The notes below the pieces were generated by a model. That model saw nothing but the letters and a program-made list of their open reading frames with translations, had not been told where the DNA came from and did not search any database. A program made the position numbers and the translations under genes. This document shows positions 57,103 through 64,000 of a DNA stretch of 64,000 bases, piece after piece. Origin of the DNA: Anastatus disparis (lineage: Eukaryota > Arthropoda > Insecta > Hymenoptera > Eupelmidae); assembly GCA_017163975.1 (NCBI GenBank), contig JAFFSR010000230.1, positions 406,001 through 470,000 on the forward strand, in the 5' to 3' direction. Positions within the stretch are counted from its first letter, which is position 1. The number at the start of each line of letters is the position of its first letter.

Positions 57103-57239
57103 TAAAAAAGCGACTGTAGTGGAGACGCAACTTCAGTCAAGAATGAATAATTATCTCGACTTGTCAATTGTAGCTTACAACCCGTAACTACAAAGTTAAG
57201 TTCAGTTACAAGGAGTTGAATTCACCCGATGTAGCCTGA

Positions 57240-58080
57240 CGAAGTGAAGATCGTTTAGAGTTTGATACTGTCGAAAGACTATTATTAAAAAATGAGAGAT
57301 CCAAATTGTTATGGATTTCTAATCGATAAAGACTCATTTGTATAAGCTAATATTAAAACTAAAAAATTGTAAACGATTAGTTTCAAGTATAATCGATATT
57401 AAAGTTTTGTGTGTAATATTTATTTTATAATTTCATATTTGTATTAGTGTGTGTAAAAATTGTATTCTGCGCGCATTGAAATTTATATAATTGTAATAAT
57501 TTTATAAAAATAAATGTAACATAAGTTATTCGATAAATAAAGTTTTTGTGTGTATCATTTAGTTTATAATTTTATATTTGTATTAGTGTGTAAAACCGTA
57601 TTCTGTGTAGTTTTGAAACTGCTATAATTTTAATAATTTTTATCAAAAAATAAATGTATTAAACCACAACACATTTTTTATTTTTTCGGCTACTTATTTT
57701 GACAACTCGTGAACTATAACTTTTAACTTATCTCCCGCAGCTAGTAGGGTGGTAAACTACAAGTTATAAACTAGAGCTGTTAGTAACGCAATTTGAGCCG
57801 TAAAGAGACAACGCTGGAGTCCCAAGCGTATCAAATAGCTTCAAACAGCGCTGGTCGTGTGCCATCGCTCGTACAGCTAGTAGACGCACGCGCGCTCGTA
57901 AGCCTTATCGTATCTAGCTTGCTGTTTGAGCCGCCCGCTTACTCGGCTGATACGCGCGCGGTTGTCAGCCTTACAAACCCGCGACTAGCTTTCTTATTTC
58001 GCCGCTAGCAGTTTGAGCGCTCCGGGCGCAGCTGGCCCCACACTATAAGGCTTACAGAGACGCTGATTGATTATTATAAT
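57240..58080. repeat. Tandem duplication and GC-rich segment before the ATPase
   Basis: 57401-57530 and 57536-57665 are diverged copies (TTTTGTGTGTAATATT / TTTATATTTGTATTAGTGTG). 57790-58050 is unusually GC-rich, with ACGCGCGCTCGTAAGCCTTA repeats of CTTAC and CGCGCG. The 71-residue open frame there is not convincing. Confidence 0.5.
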
Positions 58081-58115
58081 TATAAATATATTATTTTATT
58101 AAAATATTTATCAGT
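58081..58115 (+). promoter_or_regulatory. TATA-Inr core promoter of the Polinton-2 ATPase
   Basis: TATAAATA at 58081 and TCAGT with its A at 58113, spacing 32 nt. The ATG follows 10 nt later. Confidence 0.75.
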
Positions 58116-58122
58116 AACAAAC

Positions 58123-58797
58123 ATGAACACTTTGTGGCGTCATCCCTTTACTTGTTTGCTGGCAGGTCCTACTGGTAGCGGAAAAACAACTTTTGTTAAA
58201 AAATTATTAAAATTTCGTGAAGAAATGATCGATGCTAGCATGGATCGAATTTTATTTTATTACGCCGAGTGGCAAGACGGATATAAAAACGACGAATTCA
58301 TTAAAGACGGAAACAAAATTGAATTTCGCGAGGGACTGCCTAAACCAGAAGATTACTCAAACGATCCCCACTTGAAAAAACTTTTAATCATCGATGATTT
58401 GATGCGCGAATCGTCGAATCATATAGTTGTCGACTTATTTACCAAAGGCAGTCACCATAAAAATATCAGCGTATTGTTTCTTACACAGAACATCTTTCAC
58501 AAAGGTACTCATTCACGAGATATAAGTTTAAATTCTTCGTACATAATTTTATTTAAAAATCCGCGAGACCGTGCGCAGATTCAACATTTAGCAAGACAAA
58601 TATACCCCGAAGATTCAAAATTTTTACAAGAAGCGTATCAGGATGCAACGGCTCAAGGTTTTGGATATTTAATGATTGATTGTAAGCAAGATACTTTAGA
58701 TAAAGTTAGATTTCGAACAAGTATATTTCTGGACGATGAGTATCAATACGTTTACTTACCTAAATATAGTCATAGCGCATACGCATTAAATCTTTGA
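58123..58797 (+). CDS. FtsK/HerA-type DNA packaging ATPase (Polinton ATP)
   Basis: An intact 224-residue frame. Walker A is LLAGPTGSGKTTFVKKLL (residues about 11-28), Walker B LKKLLIIDDLM (about 85-95), then NISVLFLTQNIFHKGTHSRDISLNSSY (sensor/arginine region). It ends with FGYLMIDCKQDTLDKVRFRT. This powers packaging of the element's DNA into the capsid. It resembles the Polinton-1 ATPase in motif order, but sequence is far (GPTGSGKTT versus GPSNCGKTN). The start is fixed by the promoter 10 nt upstream. Complete, with no lesion. Confidence 0.92.
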   Translation: MNTLWRHPFTCLLAGPTGSGKTTFVKKLLKFREEMIDASMDRILFYYAEWQDGYKNDEFIKDGNKIEFREGLPKPEDYSNDPHLKKLLIIDDLMRESSNHIVVDLFTKGSHHKNISVLFLTQNIFHKGTHSRDISLNSSYIILFKNPRDRAQIQHLARQIYPEDSKFLQEAYQDATAQGFGYLMIDCKQDTLDKVRFRTSIFLDDEYQYVYLPKYSHSAYALNL

Positions 58798-58798
58798 C

Positions 58799-58833
58799 AA
58801 TAAAAGCTTTATCACACGTCGTAGCGATTCAGT
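58799..58833 (+). promoter_or_regulatory. TATA-Inr core promoter of the pX-like gene
   Basis: AATAAAAG at 58799 and TCAGT with its A at 58831, spacing 32 nt, in the 50 bp between two genes. Confidence 0.6.
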
Positions 58834-58845
58834 TTAGATCGGACT

Positions 58846-59233
58846 ATGGAGAAAGACACTCCCCAAAGTAGTCGGCGAGATCGACGTTTGCTACGGAACT
58901 CTCCGTTTGAAAAAAAAGTATGTTGCCCTCTTGCAGGCGCTAAGACATTCGGATAAAAATCAGCGTGTTGCATTGCTGCGTTCAGCAGATAAAAAATTAA
59001 TAAATCACATTTGTGAGTGCGCGTTAAATGTGCTCAAAGGTACTGTCAATTTAAAAGAGTGTGAGAAAAATAAATTAAAAAAACATAAAAATATTTTAAG
59101 AAAATTAGCTAAAAAAAGTAAAAATTCTTGGAAAGTAAAAAAACGTACCATAGTTCAAACGGGAGGAAGTTTTTTACCGTTTTTATTACAACCTATACTG
59201 GATACATTGTTCTTGTTAATAATAAGAAAATAA
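58846..59233 (+). pseudogene. Basic hydrophobic-ended Polinton protein (pX-like), with one frame change
   Basis: The ATG at 58846 opens a basic frame (SSRRDRRLLRNSPFE) that ends soon. At the run of eight A (58911-58918) a one-base change leads to the longer frame 58907-59233: YVALLQALRHSDKNQRVALLRSADKKLINHICE, LKECEKNKLKKHKNILRKLAKK, and a hydrophobic end VQTGGSFLPFLLQPILDTLFLLII. The motif GGxFLPxLL with a basic body is typical of Polinton virion proteins, compared with adenovirus pX. The frame change sits in a homopolymer, so it may be an assembly error. A clear promoter precedes it. Confidence 0.65.
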
Positions 59234-59241
59234 AAAAAATG

Positions 59242-60095
59242 GAGAGAGCAAAGAAAATGATACTTTTATCTAAAGAACAACTTGAACGAATGCAGAGGGA
59301 AAATGAAAAAAATAACGATCGTAAAATTAGTGACACTAGTGTAGGATCGACTGCACTGGAATCTACTCAAACGGTAGGTAATACGTTATCCCGATTAGAT
59401 AATGAAATGAAAAAAATCTGGATTCTACAACTTACGAAAACGAACAAGAAAAACTGAAAGATTACTTGAAAACGTTACAGAGATATCTATTTTTTGTCGA
59501 CGACGAAAAACGAAAACTTTCGCTTTTAAAAACAAGTGAAGATGAGAAGCAGGCTTTAGACAGTTTTTCAATATTAGAAAGCGTCCCAAATTTATATAAA
59601 AAGAAAGCTGAATTATTATTAAACTATTTAAAATCCAGCAAAGATCGCATTACGTGGAACGAAAAAGGTCTTGTACATATAGATGGCGAAAAAATTCAAC
59701 ATTCGAATATCATCGATTTAATAAACGATGCTTTACGGAATAGAAAAAAAGTAAAAGCCGCGGGGAGAGAACAGTTTGCAAAGATACTTCGAGATATTGA
59801 CACACCGCGCGAATTTGTCGGTAATGATGAATTGTGGGAATTGAGCAACGTTAAACAATCTTCGAATAAGAAAATAAAATTTCAAAATAGTATAACATCT
59901 AATAAAGAAGATAGCGAAGTTAATGATTCAACAAAATTACGTGATAAAAGTGATAATTTCTTTTCATTTTTAGATAACACAGTTTTATCTGGAAAGAGTC
60001 CCAACAGTAGCTCTGAAAAAAAGAAAAATAAACAGAAGTACATGTTTTCCTCAACACCAAAGTCGAATAAAAAATGGTTAACTAATTTAATTTAA
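59242..60095 (+). pseudogene. Conserved Polinton protein (PY-like position), one frame change
   Basis: Begins at ATG about 59242 (MERAKKMILLSKEQLERMQRE). At 59411-59417, a run of seven A, the frame shifts into 59466-60095: LKTLQRYLFFVDDEKRKLSLL, FSILESVPNLYKKKAELLLNYLK, ITWNEKGLVHIDGE and IIDLINDALRNRKKVKAAGREQF, then NDELWELSNV and a Lys-rich tail. Helix-rich, basic, unknown function, in the place of the PY-like protein (5017-5970) of Polinton-1. It ends 1 nt before integrase. As for other Polinton-2 breaks, the indel is in a homopolymer. Confidence 0.65.
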
Positions 60096-60096
60096 A

Positions 60097-61181
60097 ATGG
60101 ATATTTTAGAAAAACAATATTTTGATCCACAACATGAAGCAGGGTTTTCAGGAGCACGAAATTCAATCAGAGTAAATAAAAAAAAATTTTCTTCTGAAAA
60201 AATTAAAAAATGGTTAACGAAGCACGATACATACACTTTACACAAAACTATACGTCGAAAATTCCCACGCTTATATTACGATGTTGACGCTATTGATCAA
60301 GTATGGGAGGCAGATCTCATACAATTAACATCATTAAAAAATTATAATGACGGCATCGGTTATTTACTCGTTGTGATTGACGTTTTAAGTAAATTCGTGT
60401 GGGTACAACCTTTGCGCGATAAGACTTGCCAGGAAGTTACTAAAGGTTTTAAAAAAATAATAGACTCCAATAAAACCCGCTATCCTTCTATGCTTCAAAC
60501 CGATCGTGGAAAAGAATTTGTTGGAGGGGCATTACAAAAATTTCTTAAAGACAATGATATAAAATATCGTGTAGCTACAAATCCTGATGTTAAAGCGGCT
60601 GTTGTAGAACGTTTCAACAGAACCTTGAAAGAACGTATGTATCGATATTTTACGTTCAAAAATACAAAACGTTATATAGACGTCTTGCAACATATAGTTG
60701 ACGCATGCAATAAGACACCTCATTCGACTATAAAAATGCCACCAGCTTCAGTGACTATTTATAACGCGAGTGTAGCTAGAAAAAATTTAGTTGAACGTGC
60801 ACAGCAGAGACAGCCTGTTCGTAAAAAACCTAGATTCAAAACTGGACAGTATGTACGTATAAGTAGAGAAAAAAACGTTTTTGAAAAAGGTGCAACTAAA
60901 TCATGGAGTGAAGAAATATTTAAAATATTCCGTGTTTTAAAAAGACAGAATTTATTCATTTATGAGTTACACGACTTGCAGGGAGAAGAAATTGAAGGTT
61001 TTTTTATCCCGAAGAACTTGTTGTCGTTGATAAAGAAAGAGTAGAGCAGCAAGAGTTTAAAATTGATAAGATATTAGGTAGCAAAAGAAAAGGATCAAAA
61101 AAACAGTATTACGTAAGTTGGGTTGGATATCCCGATAAATTCAATTCTTGGGTTCCCGCTTCGGAGTTGAAAAAACTGTAA
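60097..61181 (+). pseudogene. Retroviral-like integrase with chromodomain, one frame change
   Basis: ATG at 60097, 1 nt after the previous stop. Motifs: N-terminal FSGARNSIRV, WEADLIQLTSL (Asp), MLQTDRGKEFVGG (Asp), AAVVERFNRTLKE (Glu), and KTGQYVRISREKNVFEKG. Frame 1 ends at 61044. At a run of seven T (60999-61005) a one-base change leads to another frame ending 61181, which carries the chromodomain: EFKIDKILGSKRKG and YYVSWVGYPDKFNSWVPASEL. The domain order equals Polinton integrases. Without the chromodomain the enzyme core itself is complete. The penton ATG is 2 nt after the stop. Confidence 0.85.
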
Positions 61182-61183
61182 TA

Positions 61184-61975
61184 ATGAATCAAAACGATTT
61201 TACCATTGTACTACCAAGCAACAGTAGTTTAAAATATTTTCCAAACAACGCTACTACAAATTATTCAACACGATTACTTCATCAAGTACAATTGATAGGT
61301 AAGTGGGTTGTTGGAATCTCTGAAATTCATATACCGTGCTCGAGTCTTCATTTACAAGTTAAAGATACAATAATAATTGACTATAAAGGAAGTAAAGGAG
61401 TAAATTCGTTTCAACACGGAACGTATAACTCTATGCACACTCTTATTCATGCTATAAACGATGGTTTACTTAAATTTCACGAAAACGAAGTGCGTGAAAA
61501 ACTCTCATACAATGAAAAAGGTGGTTTTGTGTATTTAAAGCAGTTTCAGAATAAAAAAGAAGCTGAATTCACGGATAACGTTAAACGTATCTTAGGTTTT
61601 GAAAATGGTACTTATGCAGTTTACGAAGCAGCGCAACAAAAAAGGACAAACGATACAGGCCTCACGCTAGTAGGTGATCAGCCAGCGAGCCTATCAAGAG
61701 CTATTCCTGATCAACTTTTTGTTTACTCTGTTTTTCGCGAACCGTCAATAGTAGGAGATACTCACGCGCCTCTGTTACGAATTGTTAATATTGAAGCAGA
61801 TAAATTTAATTTTGTATCTACAATAGTCAAAAGACTTACGCCTGTTAATTATGTTCCACTTCTAAACAATAGATTTCAAATTGTTGATATAGATATAAGA
61901 GATCAATTCGGTAAACCTATAGCATTCGAGTTTGGGACAGTGACGGTAGCACTACATTTTAAAAGGGAGTATTGA
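61184..61975 (+). CDS. Polinton minor capsid (penton) protein
   Basis: I choose ATG 61184 (MNQNDFTIVLPSNSS), 2 nt after the integrase stop; the longer open frame (from 61148) lies in the chromodomain. Motifs: NATTNYSTRLLHQVQLIGKW, SEIHIPC, FQHGTYNSMHTLIHAIND, FTDNVKRILGF, LFVYSVF, VGDTHAPLLRIV, and at the end FQIVDIDIRDQFGKPIAFEFG. 263 residues, a single jelly-roll vertex protein by family. The closest match in this window is the Polinton-1 penton (2301-2990), same ending pattern but weak identity. No lesion. Confidence 0.85.
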   Translation: MNQNDFTIVLPSNSSLKYFPNNATTNYSTRLLHQVQLIGKWVVGISEIHIPCSSLHLQVKDTIIIDYKGSKGVNSFQHGTYNSMHTLIHAINDGLLKFHENEVREKLSYNEKGGFVYLKQFQNKKEAEFTDNVKRILGFENGTYAVYEAAQQKRTNDTGLTLVGDQPASLSRAIPDQLFVYSVFREPSIVGDTHAPLLRIVNIEADKFNFVSTIVKRLTPVNYVPLLNNRFQIVDIDIRDQFGKPIAFEFGTVTVALHFKREY

Positions 61976-61985
61976 AGAAATAATT

Positions 61986-62525
61986 ATGAGCATTCACGAT
62001 GTATATTATCAACATCAAGTGGGAGAGGGGAGAGGGGTAAGAAACGTCTTTGTTGGTGCACCGCGGATGCGTGGCCATGGATTGGGGTCTTGGTTTTCTG
62101 GATTGTTTCGGAGTGCATTACCGTTCTTAGCTAAAGGTGCTCGTGCTGTTGGTAAGGAAGCTCTGCGCGCAGGCGCTAATATTCTTGGGGATATTGGTGA
62201 AAATAATATGAGTTTTAAAGAATCTTTTAAGAATCGCATGAACGAATCGGGAAAAAATCTTAAACGTGAAGCTACCGATAAAATAAATAAAATGATGGAG
62301 GGATCGGGGTATAAAACATCGACACGCAGACGATATCGACAGTCTTCTCCCACTTCCGCAGCGCGACAGATCGCTTTAAAATCGAAAATAAAACGCTCCA
62401 AAGTGACTAAAGTTAAACGTGCAAGTAAGAAGAAAAATAAAACAAACAAAAAAGAACGTAATATTAAAAAAAGAGTGAAAATTAATAACAAGAAAATAAA
62501 AAAAGTTGGTGATATATTTGATTAA
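61986..62525 (+). CDS. pVI-like Polinton virion protein
   Basis: 179 residues, ATG 61986, 10 nt after the penton stop. Near the start GHGLGSWFSGLFRSALPFLAKGARAVGKEAL is an amphipathic helix with a Gly-Leu-Phe opening, like the membrane-lytic segment of adenovirus protein VI. Then AGANILGDI, FKESFKNRMNESGKNLKREATDKINKMMEGSGYK, and a very basic tail (KKKNKTNKKERN). Its function may be membrane exit of entering virions and DNA binding, inferred from the layout. It lies between penton and capsid, in the packed block. No lesion. Confidence 0.75.
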   Translation: MSIHDVYYQHQVGEGRGVRNVFVGAPRMRGHGLGSWFSGLFRSALPFLAKGARAVGKEALRAGANILGDIGENNMSFKESFKNRMNESGKNLKREATDKINKMMEGSGYKTSTRRRYRQSSPTSAARQIALKSKIKRSKVTKVKRASKKKNKTNKKERNIKKRVKINNKKIKKVGDIFD

Positions 62526-62528
62526 AAA

Positions 62529-63842
62529 ATGTCTTTTTTACACAGTCACTCGGAAGCTTGTCTCAAGACAGAGCTTAATATTTTCTCGCTACCTCCTACA
62601 CAGACAGCTATAGAATCGAGCAGATGGGTATTTTACAAACCCGTTTCGTCTTTGAGCGACGAGAGTCTGATCGAATTCTGTGTAAATTCACAAAACGAGG
62701 ACTACTTAGATCTAGCGCATACCATGCTCAAAGTGAGTGTAAAATTGACACCGTACAAGAAGGAGACAGACGGTCTCATAGCACCAATCAACAACTTTTT
62801 ACATTCGCTATTCAATCAGGTTGATGTATACTTTAATAATAAATTATTTTCACCAGCAAATAACGCATACCCTTACAGAGCATATCTCGAAACTCTCTTA
62901 AACTACGGACCAGCTGCAAAACAATCGCATTTAACATCTGTTTTATGGGCCAGCGATACCGCGGGTGAAATGGATGAACTTCCCGGATCAGAAAAAAATA
63001 CAGGCTTAAGAATAAGACAAAACTTTTTATCAAACAATAAGACCGTCGATTTAATAGGACATTTACACTGCGACGTTTTTAACCAAGATCGATTTCTGCT
63101 TAATGGGGTCGAAATGCGTTTGAGACTAGTTCGCTCCAAAGATATTTTTTGTTTAATGGATGCTTCGGATAATAATTACGGAGTTCATATCACAGAGGCA
63201 ACTTTACTTGTACGTCGTGTAAAAATAAGCCCAACTGTCATGATTGCTCATGCAAAAGCTCTGAGTTCAACTACAGCCAAATATCCTCTTACGCGTGTAG
63301 AAGTAAAAACCTTTACTATGCACAGCGGTATAATGGGGGAATCTTTAGAAAATGTTATTCTCGGCCAGCTGCCGAAAAGAATTATAATCGGGTTTGTTGA
63401 TAACAAAGCCTTCAACGGAGACAAAAAACTTAATCCGTTTAATTTTAAAAATTATTCAATAAACTTTTTGTCTCTTTACGTTGACGGACAACAAATACCG
63501 AGTAAACCCTTACAACCACAGTTTGATGAAAAATCACCTCAATACATAGAGGCATATCATACATTATTCTCAGGCACAGGGATACATTTTACGAACGAGC
63601 GAAACGATATCGATAGACAGGATTACGCGAATGGATTTTGTCTTTTCGCTTTTGATCTTACGCCAGATCTTTCAGCGCACTTTGCCGGTCACTGGAATCT
63701 TGTAAAAAACGGTACAGTTAGAATAGAAGTAGGGTTTGATAAAGCGTTATCGAAAACGATAAATTGTGTTGTTTATGCAGAGTTTGATAACGTATTAGAA
63801 ATAGACGCTGCCCGTCAAATCGTTGTTGATTATAACTCGTAA
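62529..63842 (+). CDS. Polinton major capsid protein (double jelly-roll)
   Basis: 437 residues, ATG 62529, 3 nt after the preceding stop. Motifs: a start with CLKTELNIFSLPPTQTAIESS; YRAYLETLLNYGPAAKQSHL; RLLVRS-type strands around LIGHLHCDVFNQDRFLLNGVEMRLRL; KYPLTRVEVKTFTM; QLPKRIIIGFVDNKAFNG; YANGFCLFAFDLTPDLSAH; and the end VRIEVGFDKALSKTINCVVYAEFD. These are well-known marks of Polinton hexon-like capsid proteins. It forms the pseudo-hexameric trimers of the shell. Complete, no lesion. A leftover TCAGT at 63918 marks the next gene. Confidence 0.95.
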   Translation: MSFLHSHSEACLKTELNIFSLPPTQTAIESSRWVFYKPVSSLSDESLIEFCVNSQNEDYLDLAHTMLKVSVKLTPYKKETDGLIAPINNFLHSLFNQVDVYFNNKLFSPANNAYPYRAYLETLLNYGPAAKQSHLTSVLWASDTAGEMDELPGSEKNTGLRIRQNFLSNNKTVDLIGHLHCDVFNQDRFLLNGVEMRLRLVRSKDIFCLMDASDNNYGVHITEATLLVRRVKISPTVMIAHAKALSSTTAKYPLTRVEVKTFTMHSGIMGESLENVILGQLPKRIIIGFVDNKAFNGDKKLNPFNFKNYSINFLSLYVDGQQIPSKPLQPQFDEKSPQYIEAYHTLFSGTGIHFTNERNDIDRQDYANGFCLFAFDLTPDLSAHFAGHWNLVKNGTVRIEVGFDKALSKTINCVVYAEFDNVLEIDAARQIVVDYNS

Positions 63843-63970
63843 AAATCTTCCTCCCCCCTCTCCTCTACATTATCGCTTCGGATAAATGAAAACATGACAC
63901 AAAAACTTTTCGAACTATCAGTCTGTTTGTACCCTTTTTACAGTCCAGTCGTAATCTTTTCGCCAGCATT
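63843..63970. promoter_or_regulatory. Intergenic region with initiator for the next gene
   Basis: GATAAAT at 63881 and TCAGT with its A at 63920 (spacing about 38, longer than usual). Also a C/T-rich tract right after the capsid stop. Confidence 0.35.
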
Positions 63971-64000
63971 ATGGATAAAATAGATTATATAATCGACATT
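63971..64000 (+). CDS. Start of another gene, possibly the DnaQ/Maelstrom-like family (partial)
   Basis: Only ten codons are in the window: the start reads MDKIDYIIDI. This matches the opening style of the Polinton-1 genes (YAVDMIGF, YICDIQGF), but ten residues cannot prove it. A TCAGT initiator lies 50 nt upstream. Confidence 0.3.
   Translation, partial: MDKIDYIIDI

Larger units (their letters stand above)
47285..64000. mobile_element. Polinton-2: second Polinton/Maverick, right end beyond the window
   Basis: The left end starts AGTAGAAAGGGGGCGAG, like Polinton-1's AGTAGATAGG, and later contains GTATGCCAG and TGCCGGAT as Polinton-1 does. The duplication would be GATCGA (47279-47284), with the partner outside. 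Inside: packaging ATPase, pX-like, PY-like, integrase with chromodomain, penton, pVI-like and capsid genes, on the plus strand, plus two minus-strand Polinton genes. Protease and PolB are not in the window. A LINE (about 48.7-53.6 kb) is inserted. Protein sequences and gene order differ from Polinton-1, so it is a separate lineage. Confidence 0.85.

Noticed and set aside
57793..58008. 71-residue frame in the GC-rich segment
   Set aside because: No ATG start and composition explained by repeats; kept only as a sequence oddity.

Overview
The window is AT-rich eukaryotic DNA made almost wholly of nested mobile elements. Spliceosomal GT-AG introns, TATA boxes paired with arthropod-type initiators (TCAGT/TCATTC), Polintons, Helitrons, a CR1/L2-like LINE, a Gypsy remnant and MITE-like palindromes point to an arthropod, most likely an insect. 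No ordinary host gene was recognised. No rRNA, tRNA or CRISPR array was seen.

Layout. (1) 207-17173: a complete Polinton/Maverick (Polinton-1) of 16,967 bp with 34-bp terminal inverted repeats and a perfect 6-bp target duplication AATATC. It carries a major capsid-like protein, penton, adenain-like protease, a PLA2 protein, packaging ATPase, integrase and protein-primed PolB. It also carries a fibre-like protein, an OB-like protein, a spliced Ser-rich gene, and two members of a family that resembles DnaQ/Maelstrom domains. Many genes are broken, so it is an old copy. (2) 1-200 and 17174-27233: a large inverted-repeat structure around a broken gene that resembles FEN1/PIN nucleases with a C-terminal CXC domain. 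Its left arm was hit by Polinton-1 and a Helitron, its right arm by an LTR element that is now a solo LTR. Uninterrupted copies in the opposite arm preserve the empty sites. (3) 26.7-29.0 kb direct repeats, then a degenerate GAATATTCC-rich array, nested palindromic MITE-like elements and a second Helitron remnant up to 36.1 kb. (4) 36.3-43.0 kb: a 6.7-kb satellite with higher-order structure. (5) 43.1-47.3 kb: MITEs, a Gypsy gag remnant and a LINE endonuclease remnant. (6) 47285 to the window end: a second Polinton of a different lineage (Polinton-2), interrupted by a nearly full-length LINE. Its genes are better preserved: ATPase, pX-like, PY-like, integrase, penton, pVI-like and capsid genes lie head to tail with gaps of 1-10 nt. 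Its PolB and protease must lie beyond the window.

How the genes work together. Both Polintons combine a transposon module (integrase, protein-primed polymerase) with a virion module (double jelly-roll capsid, penton, packaging ATPase, maturation protease and membrane-active accessory proteins). Polinton-1 splits its genes into divergent blocks with individual TATA-Inr promoters. Polinton-2 puts its packaging, integration and structural genes in one long co-directional run. The Maelstrom-like family at both ends of Polinton-1, possibly starting again at 63971, is the most novel lead because it could touch host small-RNA defence. That is inference only.
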